The notes under the pieces are model-generated. The model was not told the DNA's origin, did no database searches, and saw only the letters and a list, made by a program, of their open reading frames with translations. A DNA stretch of 64,000 bases. It comes from Allolobophora icterica. Lineage: Eukaryota; Annelida; Clitellata; Crassiclitellata; Lumbricidae. Made by a program: the position numbers and the translations under genes. Position 1 is the stretch's first letter; each line of letters begins with the position of its first letter. Where the stretch lies: the NCBI GenBank assembly GCA_963556255.1, contig OY744614.1, positions 37,736,469 to 37,800,468 of the forward strand. Reading direction: 5' to 3'. This document shows positions 22,857 through 34,795 of this stretch, piece by piece.

Positions 22857-24310
22857 TACATTGTACTGATTAGTACGTTACATTGTACTGATTAGTACGT
22901 TACATCGTACTGGTTAGTACGTTACATTGTACTGATTAGTACATTACATCGTACTGATTAGTACAGTGCTTCTTAAACTTTTTAAAGCTAGGGACCGGCA
23001 CCATCTTTATGTTGCTATTCGCGGACCACTAATGGCAAGCGCGGGATCGCCACCTGGGGGATACGTACATAAAGTATGGGAGATTTGTGTGTTTTGCTGA
23101 TAAAGTTGATAATCCAAACTAAATCGATTTTTACAATTTACATTACCATGATGTCATTCACAGCCTCGCATTATTTCTTAAGTATATCTCAATCTCATAT
23201 GTCATTGAAATATTTAACCCCTTTCACACTGTTCTTATATTAATTTATGCATGGATACAGCTCACGTTAAAAGCTACTGGCAGTGGTTTGAATAAGTATA
23301 AACAGTTTAATTATCTTGTAACTGTTAACAGTTAACAGATAGGGTAATTCATTTAAGAGTTGTAATGGTTAAACTTTTGAAAAAACACTAGCTAGTATAT
23401 GCCTAGTTATATAAGCTTATGACAAAAAATGTTCTTGGCTCTTTTCATCACCAGCAGAAAAAATCCATATTTTAAGTCTTCGGGGTCATAGTTTCGTATG
23501 AACGGTCGTTTTTTCATCGGTTTAGAAACTCTAGATGTTTTATCCAAACCGGATCCCACTTGGCAATTAGGCCTACTATTGCTCTCTTGTTCGCTCTCAG
23601 AGCCAGAGTGATCACGTTTTTTTATGACTGGATTGCCTTTGTTTATTCTTTGTCAGACTGGATTGCCTTTGTTTATTCATATTCATGATGGATTAATTTT
23701 GTAATAACAAGCGTCTGTTCTACTGCGTCTACTCAATTATCGCCCTTCTGATGATATAAACAAAGAACAAAAAGCAGGAAATGAACACGAAATGTTTCTC
23801 ATTCTCTTTGCCAGATGGCCAACTTCGTATAGTGCTTCGTAGTGCCAATTGACGAATAAAATTGAATGTTTACTGACTATTTTTAAATATATAGAACTTA
23901 CAGATTTACTATACTGTAATATTTAATTTTTATAATTAAATATTGTCAATGATAACTGATTTTAATTAAAACACGTCTGAATATTACACATTTGCGCGAA
24001 TAAGTTGAAAAAGTAGGCTACGAATTCTTAAGGACTGTTTCACGGACCGGTGATCAGAGCTCCGCGGACCACCACCACTTTAAGAACCGCTGGATTAGTA
24101 CATTACATCGTACTGTTTAGTATATTACATCGTATTGATTAGTACATTACATCGTATTGTTTAGTGCATTACATCGTATTGTTTAGTACATAACATCGTA
24201 CTGATTAGTACATTACACTGTACTGATTAGTACATAACATTGCACTGATTAGTACATCACATCGTACTGTTACATTACATCAGACTGATTAGTACATTAC
24301 TTTGTACTGA
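22857..24310. repeat. 21-bp minisatellite, split by a transposon
   Basis: Units of GTACTGATTAGTACATTACAT type at 22860-22963 resume at 24093-24310. A 1.13-kb hAT-like element interrupts them. The right half is more diverged (GTATTGTTTAGTGC variants). Confidence 0.9.
22964..24092. mobile_element. hAT-like element, 1.13 kb, TSD GATTAGTA
   Basis: GATTAGTA at 22956-22963 and 24093-24100. Ends CAGTGCTTCTTAAACTTT and CACTTTAAGAACCGCTG pair as TIRs. Subterminal GGGACCGG / CGGACCGGTG and GCGGACCAC repeats occur at both ends. AT-rich interior without a transposase frame. The duplication equals part of the minisatellite unit, so that flank alone is weak evidence, but the TIRs are clear. Confidence 0.85.
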
Positions 24311-24313
24311 TTT

Positions 24314-24850
24314 GTTCTTGAGAGGCGCTACTTAAATTTCCTTACTGAATTTCAGGTTTTACTGGCCGGAGAAAGCCCCGTTCGACTGCTCAGGGTGAAC
24401 TGGTTGTTCATTTTGCATGCACCTAGACAATGAAGCATCGTGTATTTTCGGTGGTTGAATCATTTACCTGGAACGGACTGCCTTTGTATCTGCACATTGT
24501 CTTAGCAATGGATTATTCATGCACTTTCTATAAACACTTGAAACTGTTCGTTTTCGCTGAAGTTGAACTGGGAACGCCTCTAGGTAGTTTTTCTCGGAGA
24601 GCCGCGCTATATAAATGTTCTTAATGAATTCATCCTTATGATCCTAATCATCGTCATTAGCCATACTGTAGTTATAGTTGACCTACCTGTTGGAACTCTC
24701 TCCCTGTGTCTGCGCGCTCTGCCTCTGCGCAGTCTCGTGTCATTTCGTTCTCAACTTAAAACTTACCTCTTTCAAACTGCTTATCCACCATAAGCTGCCT
24801 CTCTGTCTTACGGACTGATCTTCTTGATATTGACCAGATTACGGCTTGGT
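24314..24850 (+). pseudogene. Two LINE C-terminal fragments
   Basis: 24420-24625 encodes HRVFSVVESFTWNGLPLYL, HLKLFVFAEVELG and a tail GCGCTATATAAATG. 24680-24790 encodes WNSLPVSAR-like sequence followed by FRSQLKTYLFQTAYPP in shifted frames. Both are decayed RT ORF ends. Confidence 0.65.
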
Positions 24851-25204
24851 TTTGGTGTGCCATCGGTTGATGCCTTGTGCGTTAGACGACACCGGCGCAA
24901 TAGAAGTTACTAATTACAATTATACTGTAGTAGTTGATGAAACAGGCGCACGTTCCTTTAGCAGAGGATGGTTTTTAACGAGCATCTTCTTTTGTCGACA
25001 GATATGTCTAGCGGAAATAAGAAACGAGGACCAGTGATTACGGAGGTACGAATCTAAGGAAGTCAATGCTGAAATGCTCTATATAAACGTGATATTACGT
25101 TTATTTAATTTGTCTAAATCATTTAGCTCACTGCGACCACCCTTTCTAGAATATCTCTTCCTCGACGGCGAAAACTAATTAGGACGTTAATTGCAACTTA
25201 TCTT

Positions 25205-25775
25205 AATGCGAAGATCAGGAGGGAGAGCAGGAGGTGAAAGAGCAGGAGGAGGAAGAACAGGAAGAGCAGGAGGAGGGAGAGCAGGAGGAGGAAGAGCACA
25301 AGGAGGTAGAGCACGAGGAGGAAGAGCACGAGGAGGAAGAGCACGAGGAGGAAGGTCGTTGTGTAAGGTGGAAGAAGGCGGAGGAGCAAAGTGAAAGGAG
25401 AAAGATCAGGCGGAGAAGGAGAAAGATGGAAGAGTAAGGTGGAAAGATGAGGAAAAAGAAGGTGGAAGGAGGAGTTGATCAAGGTGTGAAGGGGAATAGG
25501 AGCAAGATGGGAGGAGGAAAAGGAGGTGGAGAAATAAGAAGAGAAGGAGGAGGAAGAGAGGAGGAAGAGGAAGCGTAGCTGGAGGGTAGAGGTATACAGT
25601 GGAATGAGGTCAAGGTTCAAGGTTGGAGCAGAATAAGGAGCAGAAGGAAGAAGAATAAGAGAAGGAGAAGCAAGGTGAGAGGAGACGGAAGGTGTACGAG
25701 GAGCAAGATGGAAGGAGGAAGAGGAGGAGGAGCAGGAGGAGGAGGAGGAGGAGGAGGAGCAGAGGAAGAGGGAAA
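25205..25775 (+). repeat. GAGGA polypurine tract, about 570 bp
   Basis: AGGAGGAAGAGCA-type units, almost pyrimidine-free on the + strand. The E-rich and G/R-rich frames are artefacts. Confidence 0.95.
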
Positions 25776-26087
25776 TGTACAGCACTTGACAGACCATTTT
25801 TACATTTCCACAGGACTCCTTGGAGTAAATTTAGTAAGCTCTTGGAAGCACTTGATCACGTGCTCTTTGCCATTTCCGTGTATACTGCTTATCTCTAGTC
25901 CTCTCTCTGATGTTGACCACTGTGTTTTGTTTGCATTTCCTTATCTCACTCTCTTATATCTAATGTGCCTTGCCTCATCTCAGCTTATAATCTCTCCTCA
26001 TCTCAGTGTTACTAACGGGTGACCTCTTTTCAAAGAGCTCCTAATACATTCTGCTTCACGTCGGTGCCATCGTCCAGAGTCCGTTTC

Positions 26088-26190
26088 CTCGTCCGTTTCC
26101 TCGTCCGATTCCTCGTCCGTTCCTCTCCGTCCGTCCGTTTCCTCGTTCGTCCGTCCGTCCGTCCGTCCGTCCGTCTTTACTTCCGTTGTC
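26088..26190 (+). repeat. (CGTC/CCGT)n tract
   Basis: CGTTTCCTCGTC repeats then (CGTC)n. CpG-rich. Confidence 0.9.
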
Positions 26191-26289
26191 GTAGTCGTAA
26201 ACTCTAAATTTCTAAAGCGTCCCTTGAGAGCCAAGCGAAGGGCACCAACTTATTTACGAGCGCCGGTTTTCCGTTTGTTTGCGCAGCAA

Positions 26290-26338
26290 TTCGTTCGTTC
26301 GTTCGTTCATTCATCTGTCTGTCTGTCTGTCTGTCTAT

Positions 26339-26369
<31 letters not shown>

Positions 26370-27261
26370 CAGGCATTGAGAAGGAATGTCAACTGTCCTT
26401 CCGTCCCTTAGTCTCTACCTATCTCCCCTCCACTCATTCCTCTTCTGACTTTGCTGTTGGGATTACAGGAATGGAAAAGCTATTGACAGAAGCTGTTGAG
26501 GAAAAGGGAAAAGGCGGCAGAGGGCCATGGAGGAACTGAGGAACGGGGAGGGGGAGTCAGGTAGACAGACAGACCGACAGACCGACAGAGACAGACAGAC
26601 AGATGAAAGCAGCCAGAGACACAGAGATATAGATTGACATTTGGTTGTCCTGTTGGTGCGAACAGTGTCACCAGCTAAGACTTTGTACACAGGTCGCCTT
26701 TGATATTTTGTCTTCACAGGAAATTGCGTCTGAATTCTTCACCGTCTGTTTGTTTGTGTGACTTTACGTCTGTCTATCTGTCTGTGTACCTGTCCGTCTG
26801 TGTGTCTGTCTGCCTGTTTGTCTGTCTGTGTCTGTCTGTCTTGCGTGCATCGTTATTCAAATGCACAGGTCGATTTTTATAGCGCCGAAAATAAAACCTG
26901 CTTTATCTCTTCCTTTATGCACGGGATGAATGATTATTATTGACAGCACTTAATAGGAGATCCGTTTATATCAGTATCCGTCTTTGTATGCGTGTGTGTC
27001 TGGGTCTGCCCGTCCTTCCGTCCGTCCCAGTGTTTGTCCGTCCCACTGCCTATCTGTCCGTCCGTCCGTCCATCTGGCTGTCCGTTCCTTCGTCTGTCTG
27101 TCTGTCTGCACGTCCGTCTATGTATACGTACGTCCGGCACTCTGTCCGTATGTCTGCATGCTGTATATTTCGCTCACTGTCTGTCTGTGTCTATGTCTGC
27201 CTGTCTGTCTGTCTGTGTGTGTGTCTGTCTGTCTGTCTGCCTGCCTGTCTGTCTGTCTGTC

Positions 27262-27298
<37 letters not shown>

Positions 27299-27413
27299 CC
27301 TGCCTGTCTGTCTATCTGCCTGTCTGTCTGCCTGTCTGTGTGTATGTGTGTCTGTGTGTGTGTCTGTGTGTCTGTGTGTGTGTCTGTGTGTCTGTCTATC
27401 TGTCTGTCTGTCT

Positions 27414-27497
<84 letters not shown>

Positions 27498-27500
27498 GCA
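26290..27500 (+). repeat. GTCT microsatellite cluster
   Basis: CTGT arrays at 26312-26368 and 26758-26845, and a long compound array 26980-27498 with CCGT and GTGT variants. 26560-26605 carries the complementary GACA form, so parts can pair as hairpins. Confidence 0.9.
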
Positions 27501-27599
27501 ATCCTTAAGAAAAACTGTCAACCGACTCAAAATCGTTCAATGGTGCGCCGGGTGCGTCGATATTTGTGTATGGGGCGCGTTGTGATGGTCAACGGTTGA

Positions 27600-27896
27600 C
27601 AACAGGAAGGTGGAAGACAATTTGCATAGCGCCAAATCAATTCCGGTTCGAAGACGGGTCACTGGGGCAGACCCGCCCACCTTTGGTACAACACAGTGTG
27701 GCAGCAAGCTATAGCGACAGAAACGTAGGCGTCCGGAGTTGGTGAAGGGGTTGAATTTTGAAAATTGTCTAGTTTTCTATGCTTATGAATAGCTATTCCA
27801 TGCAAAAACGTCATTTTGCCTCCGCTAGAAAAATCTTGCTTCCCCTAGAAAAATTTTGCCCCCCTAGAAAAATTCCTGCGAACGCCCATGGACAAA
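27600..27896. mobile_element. LINE tail and truncated MITE of the CATGGGCGTCCG family
   Basis: TTGCATAGCGCCAAATC at 27622 resembles a LINE tail. 27815-27896 has CCCTAGAAAAATT repeats ending CGAACGCCCATG, matching one end of the MITE at 3845-4081. Confidence 0.5.
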
Positions 27897-27964
27897 ACAT
27901 TGTAATTTTAGAAACAAATTATTATTATTTATTGTTATCATTATCGTCGTCGTCGTCGTCGTTG

Positions 27965-28052
27965 CCACCACCACCACCACCACCACCACCACCACCACCA
28001 CCACCACCACCACCACCACCACCACCACCACCACCACCACCACCACCACCAG
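27965..28052 (+). repeat. (CCA)n microsatellite
   Basis: About 28 uninterrupted CCA/ACC units preceded by (GTC)n. Confidence 0.95.
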
Positions 28053-28324
28053 ATCTTGCTCAAGATCCCTACACGGTAACCGTTTCTTCGCGTCACAAGA
28101 TGAGCGCTCCAACTAATCGCATTATATATCGGGACCGTATTTCACTCCGGAACAAATTGGGCACCACACCCACTGACTGGATGCTTGGAATGACTGAAAG
28201 GCCGAGTATGCATGCTCTCGTTTAATAAGCCGCTCAGTGTCAAACCTTTGCTCTCGCGGGAGAGTCGACGTCTTAGGTAGGTACACGATATTTCATCGTT
28301 TCCTTGCATATCTTTTAATGTAAA

Positions 28325-28500
28325 AGTAAGTAAGTAAGTATATTCTTTATTACACCATTAGCAAAGCACAATGGGACAGAAGTTAGAAGCATTGATTGTA
28401 AAACATAGAAGTAATAATAAATCGAAATAAAAATGATAAAATAAGTAATTAAAAAAGCAAGTGTTTTCTTATCATTTATGCAATAATCTAGCAATGTAAC
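28325..28500 (-). pseudogene. LINE 3' tail, inverted
   Basis: AGTAAGTAAGTATATTCTTTATT is the reverse complement of the + strand tail at 29735-29762 (AATAAAGAATATACTTACTT). The following sequence has no clear coding remnant. Confidence 0.6.
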
Positions 28501-28575
28501 CCTTCCCCGTCAAAGGATCGCATCGTGGTATCTCGCGATTATGCCAGCGAGGTCGAAGATAGTATCCGGAAGATC

Positions 28576-29262
28576 GTATCGGAGGGTAATGCATGTATGT
28601 ATGTAATTAGTAATCAGTGTAATGTAGTAAGTCAGCGGTTTTCAAACTTTATTTTTATTGTTCCACCAGGTAAAAAAATCGAATGTTGCGTACGACCAAC
28701 ATCATCATCATTATCATCATTTTGAGAGTTATTAAGAACGAACGCGATGCGAGCACGTATGTTGTATCGGAGGGTAATGCATGTATGTATGTAATTAGTA
28801 ATCAGTGTAATGTAGTAAGTCAGCGGTTTTCAAACTTTATTTTTATTGTTCCACCAGGTAAAAAAATCGAATGTTGCGTACGACCAACATCATCATCATT
28901 ATCATCATTTTGAGAGTTATTAAGAACGAACGCGATGCGAGCACGTATGTTGTATCGGAGGGTAATGCATGTATGTATGTAATTAGTAATCAGTGTAATG
29001 TAGTAAGTCAGCGGTTTTCAAACTTTATTTTTATTGTTCCACCAGGTAAAAAAATCGAATGTTGCGTACGACCAACATCATCATCATTATCATCATTTTG
29101 AGAGTTATTAAGAACGAACGCGATGCGAGCACGTATGTTGTATCGGAGGGTAATGCATGTATGTATGTAATTAGTAATCAGTGTAATGTAGTAAGTCAGC
29201 GGTTTTCAAACTTTATTTTTATTGTTCCACCAGGTAAAAAAATCGAATGTTGCATACGACCA
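28576..29262 (+). repeat. 188-bp tandem satellite, 3.6 copies
   Basis: Units start at 28576, 28764, 28952 and 29140 and are essentially identical by eye. The last is cut after GACCAACA with one substitution (GCGTAC to GCATAC). Each unit contains CAGCGGTTTTCAAAC, the terminus of the hAT-like element that follows, plus a CATCATCATTATCATC block. The repeated 76-codon frame is a consequence of the repeat. Confidence 0.95.
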
Positions 29263-29445
29263 ACAAAAGTCAGATCAAAAACAACAGGCGAGCGCTAAGT
29301 CTCCTTGCAATTAGTGACCGTAGGTGGACAAATTAAAAAATAATATATAATTTGAAGAATGTAATCTTTCGAATTTTTTCGCGTACCACTTAGAGACACA
29401 TGGCGTACCACTAGTGGTACGCGTACCGCCGTTTCAAAACCGTTG
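29197..29445. mobile_element. Short hAT-like element at the end of the satellite
   Basis: CAGCGGTTTTCAAACTTT at the left pairs with CGTTTCAAAACCGTTG at the right. The right part carries GTACCACTAGTGGTAC. The flanks (TAGTAAGT / ATTTAGGT) match poorly, so the target duplication is unproven. Confidence 0.6.
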
Positions 29446-29699
29446 ATTTAGGTAATGCCTGGGATCTGAAGGTATTTTTAGCGGTTGAAATGAGCTTATT
29501 CCAGTTATGCTTCAGCCTTTGACAGAAAGGCGTGTTATACTGAGGCTCTTTTGAGACGTAGGCTATTTATTGTTTTAATTGCTTACTGCGCGTGGATTGG
29601 TTGTTGAATTTCTGCGTGCAACGCGGCACGTGACGACGACAGCAAACCCTCTGGCAATAAAAGGGTTTATAATTAGAATGTTATACTCCGCTTAGATGT

Positions 29700-29768
29700 A
29701 TGTACACTTGTACCTAAGTGTGGTTATGCAATAGGTACAATAAAGAATATACTTACTTACTTACTAAA
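29700..29768 (+). pseudogene. LINE 3' tail
   Basis: GTACAATAAAGAATATAC followed by (TTAC)n, the mirror of 28325-28350. Confidence 0.6.
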
Positions 29769-29994
29769 CTCATAAATTATTTGTGTTACTTTAATTATGT
29801 TAATTAGCTTAATGTTTAGTTTAATTGATTTTAAACGGCAGAAAAGTTATTGATATACTGTGGTACGCCTGTGCTACCAAGTTTAATGAATATCAAACTG
29901 GTACCCGCTGACTCGATTCGAGATTAGATTCGAATTCAAACGCTTACCCCGATTCGATTCGAGATTCGATTCGACTGAAAATTTGTGATTCGCA

Positions 29995-30178
29995 GGTCCT
30001 AATATATACACACATAGATACATATATAAACATATATACATACGTAAATTCATGCATGTATGCATACTTACATATATACATACATAATTCATACATACAT
30101 ACGTATACGCACATACATAAATATATGCATACATACGTACGTACGTCGTACATACATACATGTACATACATAGAAGTT
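29995..30178 (+). repeat. (CATA)n / (ACGT) degenerate array
   Basis: TACATACATATATACATACG-type units, preceded by degenerate GATTCGATTCGAGATTC repeats (29915-29975). Confidence 0.85.
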
Positions 30179-30573
30179 TTTTTAGTTAAAGCCGATTCGA
30201 CTTACTTGTAATTTGATCTACAAACTCTGTAGTGTCCAGATAAATTCTGTGGTGCCTATTGCCTTATATAGACCTGCTGATCTTCTAGTTTCTCCTTTCC
30301 CTTGCCGCTGAGAGAGATAGGTGGTTGTGGCACGGATGACCTCCCTCGGTCCGATTGGGACCGTTTATTGGCCCCCGTACTAACCAAGGGGCTTAGTTAA
30401 GATTAGATAAGTTTAGTTAAGATGATTACTTCACCATGTTAAGTCGTACCTCATTGTACGACTACAATGAAATGTAGGATATAGATATAGATCAAATTAC
30501 CATGGAAATAAATGCATTCTTATTATCCACTGAGTATCCAGCCATTAATCTTGTGTTTACTGCTTATGTTCAG

Positions 30574-30705
30574 GTAGCCCTACTAGCGGGACCTCGGTCC
30601 CTTTGGGCTCTTCCTTTTACTTTCCGTTGACTATACAAAAATTGTATTATGAATTGTTACTCGGATACAATAAAAGATTTTTGAATTGAATTGAATTGAA
30701 TTGAA
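30574..30705 (+). pseudogene. LINE 3' tail with TTGAA repeats
   Basis: TAGCGGGACCTCGGTCCC hairpin, GGGCTCTTCC, then ACAATAAAAGATTTTTGAATTGAATTG. Confidence 0.65.
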
Positions 30706-30879
30706 TACATGCAAACGTCATTCAGTAGCCGTTGATGTATAGAGGGCGTACAATGGCCTTACCTTAACTTATCTCTCTTACCCAACCCTGCCTTGTCTTA
30801 TAATATCTTACCTAACCCTACGATACCTCCCTTATGTTATCTAAGAGTATGTCCATTCATTTCGAATTCTTCTCATTTC

Positions 30880-31195
30880 CACAAACTCTGCGTAATCAAC
30901 AATTCCATTTCGAAAAACGAACGTCTTTCGTGGAGTGAGCAGATTTTTATGTAGCGCCTCTTCACTCTTTTATGTAGAACAATCGTTCGATCTCGGGCGA
31001 CGGTCTTTGTTCCAGATTGTCGTCAGTGGACGGGACTGAAAGGGAGTGGATGAGTGGGAGTGGGGGTATGGAGCCTTGAGTGAGCTGCGTGACTCGAGAA
31101 GGCGATATATGAGTGCCACATCAGAGGAACTACGTCAATTGCGACCCTACATCACCATCGTCATATATACTCCATTTATAACTCATATAGCGCCA
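30880..31195 (-). pseudogene. LINE 3' fragment
   Basis: Read on the minus strand, the stretch near 30950 carries a CGCTACATAAAA tail followed by WNKDRRPR-like remnants. Strongly decayed. Confidence 0.4.
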
Positions 31196-31256
31196 TGAGA
31201 ACAATGAGAAAGGCATCAATCGATGGCACACCAGCGTCAATCCATAATTCAGTCGT

Positions 31257-31335
31257 CGTCGTCATCATCATCATTATCATCATTTGAGAGCTACTAAGAA
31301 CGAACGCGATGTGAGCACGTATGTTGGCCTCAAGT
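31257..31335 (+). repeat. Solo fragment of the 188-bp satellite unit
   Basis: CATCATCATTATCATCATTT, GAGAGCTACTAAGAACG and AACGCGATGTGAGCACG match the unit at 28700-28765 with a few changes. The unit therefore derives from a dispersed repeat. GTAT and GTGT repeats follow to 31460. Confidence 0.8.
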
Positions 31336-31770
31336 ATGTAGGCCCCTATGTATATATGCATGCAGGTATACATGTATCTATGTATGTATGTACGTGTAAA
31401 TGCAAGTATCTATGTGTGTACGTATGTGTGTATCGTCTATGTACAGTATGTATGTATGTATTTCATTTCTTTTTTTACATATGTTAGTTTTCGATTCTTT
31501 AACATGTTCTTCGTGTAATTCGTGTTATTTTTCTCTTGTTTTTCATCATATGTTTGTGTGCACTTGTGTCATGTCTAATGCACTTGATTATTGGATAATG
31601 TTAACCGTTAGCTGCAATTACACTAATTCTGTTTTGGATTCCACATATACCATTTACTTAAGTTCTAATTTAGCTTTATCTTGTTCACTTCTTGGTCGAA
31701 GTAATTGATTAGCGTATTAATTGCAAGACTTTTATAATGACATTAATTGTGATGGTAATGAATCTTAGGT

Positions 31771-31918
31771 GGCCCTACATAGCGGGAATATTATCCCTTC
31801 TGGGTCTCCTTCTGTTGCAAATACTGATACTGATACTGTTATGTTGATACTGCTTTGTTTTCAAACGGCTTCAATAAAAAGATTTGACTGATTGATTGAT
31901 TGATTGATTGATTGATTT
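31771..31918 (+). pseudogene. LINE 3' tail with (GATT)n
   Basis: CATAGCGGGAATATTATCCC hairpin, GGGTCTCC, CTTCAATAAAAAG and (TTGA)n. It ends about 360 bp before the GPCR start codon. Confidence 0.65.
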
Positions 31919-32273
31919 GTACATTTGTTTAGCGCCTTTGGAGAAGTTCACAAAGCGAAGTACATACTACACACACATAAGAAGACGATGATGACGACGA
32001 CCGCGATGACGCAGTTATGAAAACGATGACGAAATCGAAGATTCCGACTAAAGAAGCTAAGACGACAACGACGAGGCAACGACGAGTGATGAGAGGAACA
32101 TAAACTCTGAAGAAGTGCATTCGCTGTTGTAGGATTCCGAAGTGGGGTACGACGAGGTTAGCCGCACCATGACCCCTTAACGACCCCGCCAAGGAGCATA
32201 ACAAAGACTTCAACCCCTAAACTTCGCCCACCCTCCCCCACTCGATGCCACACCACTGATCCCTGGGCACATC

Positions 32274-33038
32274 ATGAATACCATCGCCAATATGACCGAC
32301 TTGACCACACTTCCGGTCACCGTTACGTCACTTCCGGCCGACTGGTACGACTGGGGCGGACCGGAACCAGTTCCTCCTCTGGCCCAGGCCTTCATCGTCG
32401 TCATGTACTCGACGGTCATCGTTCTGTCCATCGGCGGCAATTCGCTGGTCATCTTCTGCATACTGACCAGTCGGCGCATGCGCACGGTGACCAACTACTT
32501 CCTGTTGAACCTCGCGTGCGCCGACATGCTCATGGCCGTTCTATGCGTCCCGTTCACGTTCGTCGCCAACGTTCTCATCTTTTACTGGCCGTTCGGGAGT
32601 GGCCTCTGTCCCCTCGTCACCTACGTCCAGGCTGTGGCCGTCTTCCTCAGCGCCTTCACCCTCGTCGGCATCAGCCTGGATCGGTTCCGCGCCGTCGCCT
32701 TTCCTCTCAAGCCGCGAATCTCCGCCCGGGCGACGTCGCTTATTATCGCCCACATCTGGCTCTTCTCGATGGCGGTGCCGCTTCCGGTGGCCATACTGTC
32801 GCGGGTGGTGAACGTGACGGACCGCGAGGGGAAGGTGTGGCAGAGGTGCGAGGAGCTGTGGACGGACGAGGGTCATAGGTACGTCTTTTCGATGGTCATC
32901 ATGGTGGCGCAGTACTTCCTGCCGTTGTTCGTTCTCACTTTCACCTACTTCAGCATCGGTTACATCATCTGGGTGAAGAAGATTCCCGGAGAGGCGGAAA
33001 ACAAGCGGGACCAGAGGTTCGCCGCTTCCAAGAGAAAG
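32274..33038 (+). CDS. Peptide GPCR, exon 1 (TM1-TM5), NPY/luqin/RYamide-type
   Basis: A class A GPCR acting in the plasma membrane; the ligand is probably a neuropeptide. This exon encodes residues 1-255. It has N-glycosylation sites N6 and N180, TM1 with GNSLV (N56), TM2 LACADML (D84), C112 at the top of TM3, DRF (136-138) in place of the usual DRY, TM4 W162, ECL2 C192 for the disulfide, and TM5 P217. It ends GEAENKRDQRFAASKRK in the third intracellular loop. Donor AAG|GTAGGC at 33039, phase 0. C-ending codons dominate. The PGEAE..RDQR loop and the later CWLP and YNPIVYCWMN motifs suggest luqin/RYamide, NPY-like or GPR83-like receptors; the exact clade is inference. Confidence 0.93.
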
Positions 33039-33069
33039 GTAGGCACACCTACACAACCGCTGGAAAGAC

Positions 33070-33330
33070 GGTGACGACGACGATGATGATAATGACGACG
33101 ACGATGATGGTGGTGGTGATGATGATGATGGTGGTGGTGGTCCTGGTGATGATGGTGGTGGTGGTCCTGGTGATGATGGTGGTGGTGGTGGTGGTGGTGG
33201 TGGTGGTGGTGGTGGTGGTGGTGGTGGTGGTGGTGGTGGTGGTGGTGGTGGTGGTGGTGGTGGTGGTGGTGGTGGTGGTGGTGGTGGTGGTGGTGGTGGT
33301 GGTGATAGTGGCGATGATGGTAATGATGAT
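33070..33330 (+). repeat. (TGG)n / (GAT)n trinucleotide array
   Basis: About 40 nearly pure TGG units (33178-33303) flanked by GATGATGGTGG and GACGATGAT mixtures, starting 30 nt into the intron. Confidence 0.95.
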
Positions 33331-34020
33331 GATCACGACGTTGACGATGACGATGACCACAAAGACGATGATGATGACAACGACGAGGACGAGTTGCGAG
33401 GATGAAGATGATAAACGCCAAAACAGCCACCTGTTCATACGCTTACGAAAACTTTACTCGTTTGTTTAGGTACGCGTTTCAGTGTTTGAAATGTGTGTGC
33501 AAGTGCGTATAGCCAGACTTTAATTCAAGAGAAGGCAACTACGGGAGACATCCAGGTGTAGAGGGGTTTGGGCAGGGGGTACTTGGAAGTGCGGGGTAAA
33601 ACCCATGGCAAATTTTTAAATCTCAATCGCTAGTATGTACATTTTATTGTAGTTTGAAGTTCTGTAACTGCTGTCTAAATCCAGGTGTTTCATCATTCAC
33701 GTCTGTGTGACTTTTTCAGTATGTCTTTATACTAACAGTGGCTAAGCCCCAGCCGTCAACGGTTTTTAAGAGTACAGATCATCAATATGTGCACCGTGCA
33801 CTATGGGATTTATGAGCAGGGAATTGTGATAAATTCACGTAAATTACCAGTTCGATGAGTCTTTCATTGAAGCCTTTGCCAAGTTTTGACAAGTTTTATC
33901 TATTGAAGCTTTGAAATTTCGATCACTTTTTTGTTAACAATCAAGCTTCACAGACCATTGGCGAAATCCTTGTCATTGGTCAATGGAATTTCCAGTATAT
34001 ATTGCTTCATACTGGCTACA
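33331..34020. other. Intron DNA; MITE fragment, otherwise nothing seen
   Basis: 33505-33610 resembles one end of the element at 8083 (GCGTATAGCCAGACTTTAAT, then GGCAACTACGGGAG). The rest is featureless. Confidence 0.5.
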
Positions 34021-34024
34021 CCTA

Positions 34025-34049
34025 TGTGTGTGTGTGTGTGTGTATACGA

Positions 34050-34090
<41 letters not shown>

Positions 34091-34375
34091 CCTATATATA
34101 ATATATACAAAAACACACACACACACACTCACACTCACTCACTCACTCACACACGCACACGTGTGTGTGTGTGTAATTGTAATTGTAATTGTAATTGTAA
34201 TTGTAACTGTAATTGAACATTTATATAGCGCCACTCAAATCAGCGGCGCTCTCGACCCGCATCACTGCCAGCACCGGCAAAAAGAAAGGTTTTCAAGCGT
34301 CTACGGAACTGAAGAGGAGAAAGGACTAGAAGCTCTTGGCGGAGGGTCTGGGGAAGACTGTTCCAAACTGAAGTG

Positions 34376-34410
<35 letters not shown>

Positions 34411-34445
34411 GTGTAGGTGTGTGTGTGTGTGTGTGCGTGTGTGTC
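34025..34445 (+). repeat. TG, TA, CA and AATTGT microsatellites around a LINE tail
   Basis: (GT)n 34026-34043, (TA)n 34050-34088, (CA)n 34113-34155, (GTAATT)n 34173-34215, (GT)n 34374-34445. Between them, 34215-34372 on the minus strand is a LINE 3' end (tail GGCGCTATATAAATG). Confidence 0.85.
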
Positions 34446-34544
34446 TGTATATTATGTAATATATTATATATATTATGGGCCTTTATAGTTAAAACAATAT
34501 TTGCGCCTTTCCAATGATAAATAGGCTGCTATAGATACATTGGA

Positions 34545-34795
34545 AATAATATTATGTAGCTGATTTTATTGCACTTGCATACGGGCTGCGCAAATTATGG
34601 ATATGTGGATATCACATGGTTGATACATTTAAATTGCATGCACACAATTGCAATTGTACTTGTAAATGTTCATTATGTATAGCGTTTCTTCTAATCAGAC
34701 GTGCTCCCGACCCGACTATTATAAACGCTATGATCAAATAGAATGGTCTTCTACCGCTTGCTATAGGGGCTGAAATAAAAATGTATTAATTTTAT
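34545..34795 (+). repeat. About 250-bp direct duplication, copy 1
   Basis: Contains ATGTAGCTGATTTTATTGCA, TTGCATACGGGCTGC, GACCCGACTATTATAAACGC and CTTGCTATAGGGGCTG, repeated at 36531-36785 with about 5-8% difference. Confidence 0.9.

Noticed and set aside
26940..27599. Frames of 170-220 codons rich in Cys, Leu, Ser and Val
   Set aside because: Encoded by the GTCT array; no start context or domains.
28525..29298. Repeated 76-codon protein MLRTTNIIII... and a possible CRISPR-like array
   Set aside because: It is a head-to-tail 188-bp satellite without spacers; the frame is repeated because the unit is.
33071..33469. 132-codon poly-Val frame on +, poly-His and poly-Thr frames on -
   Set aside because: Translations of the (TGG)n array in the GPCR intron.
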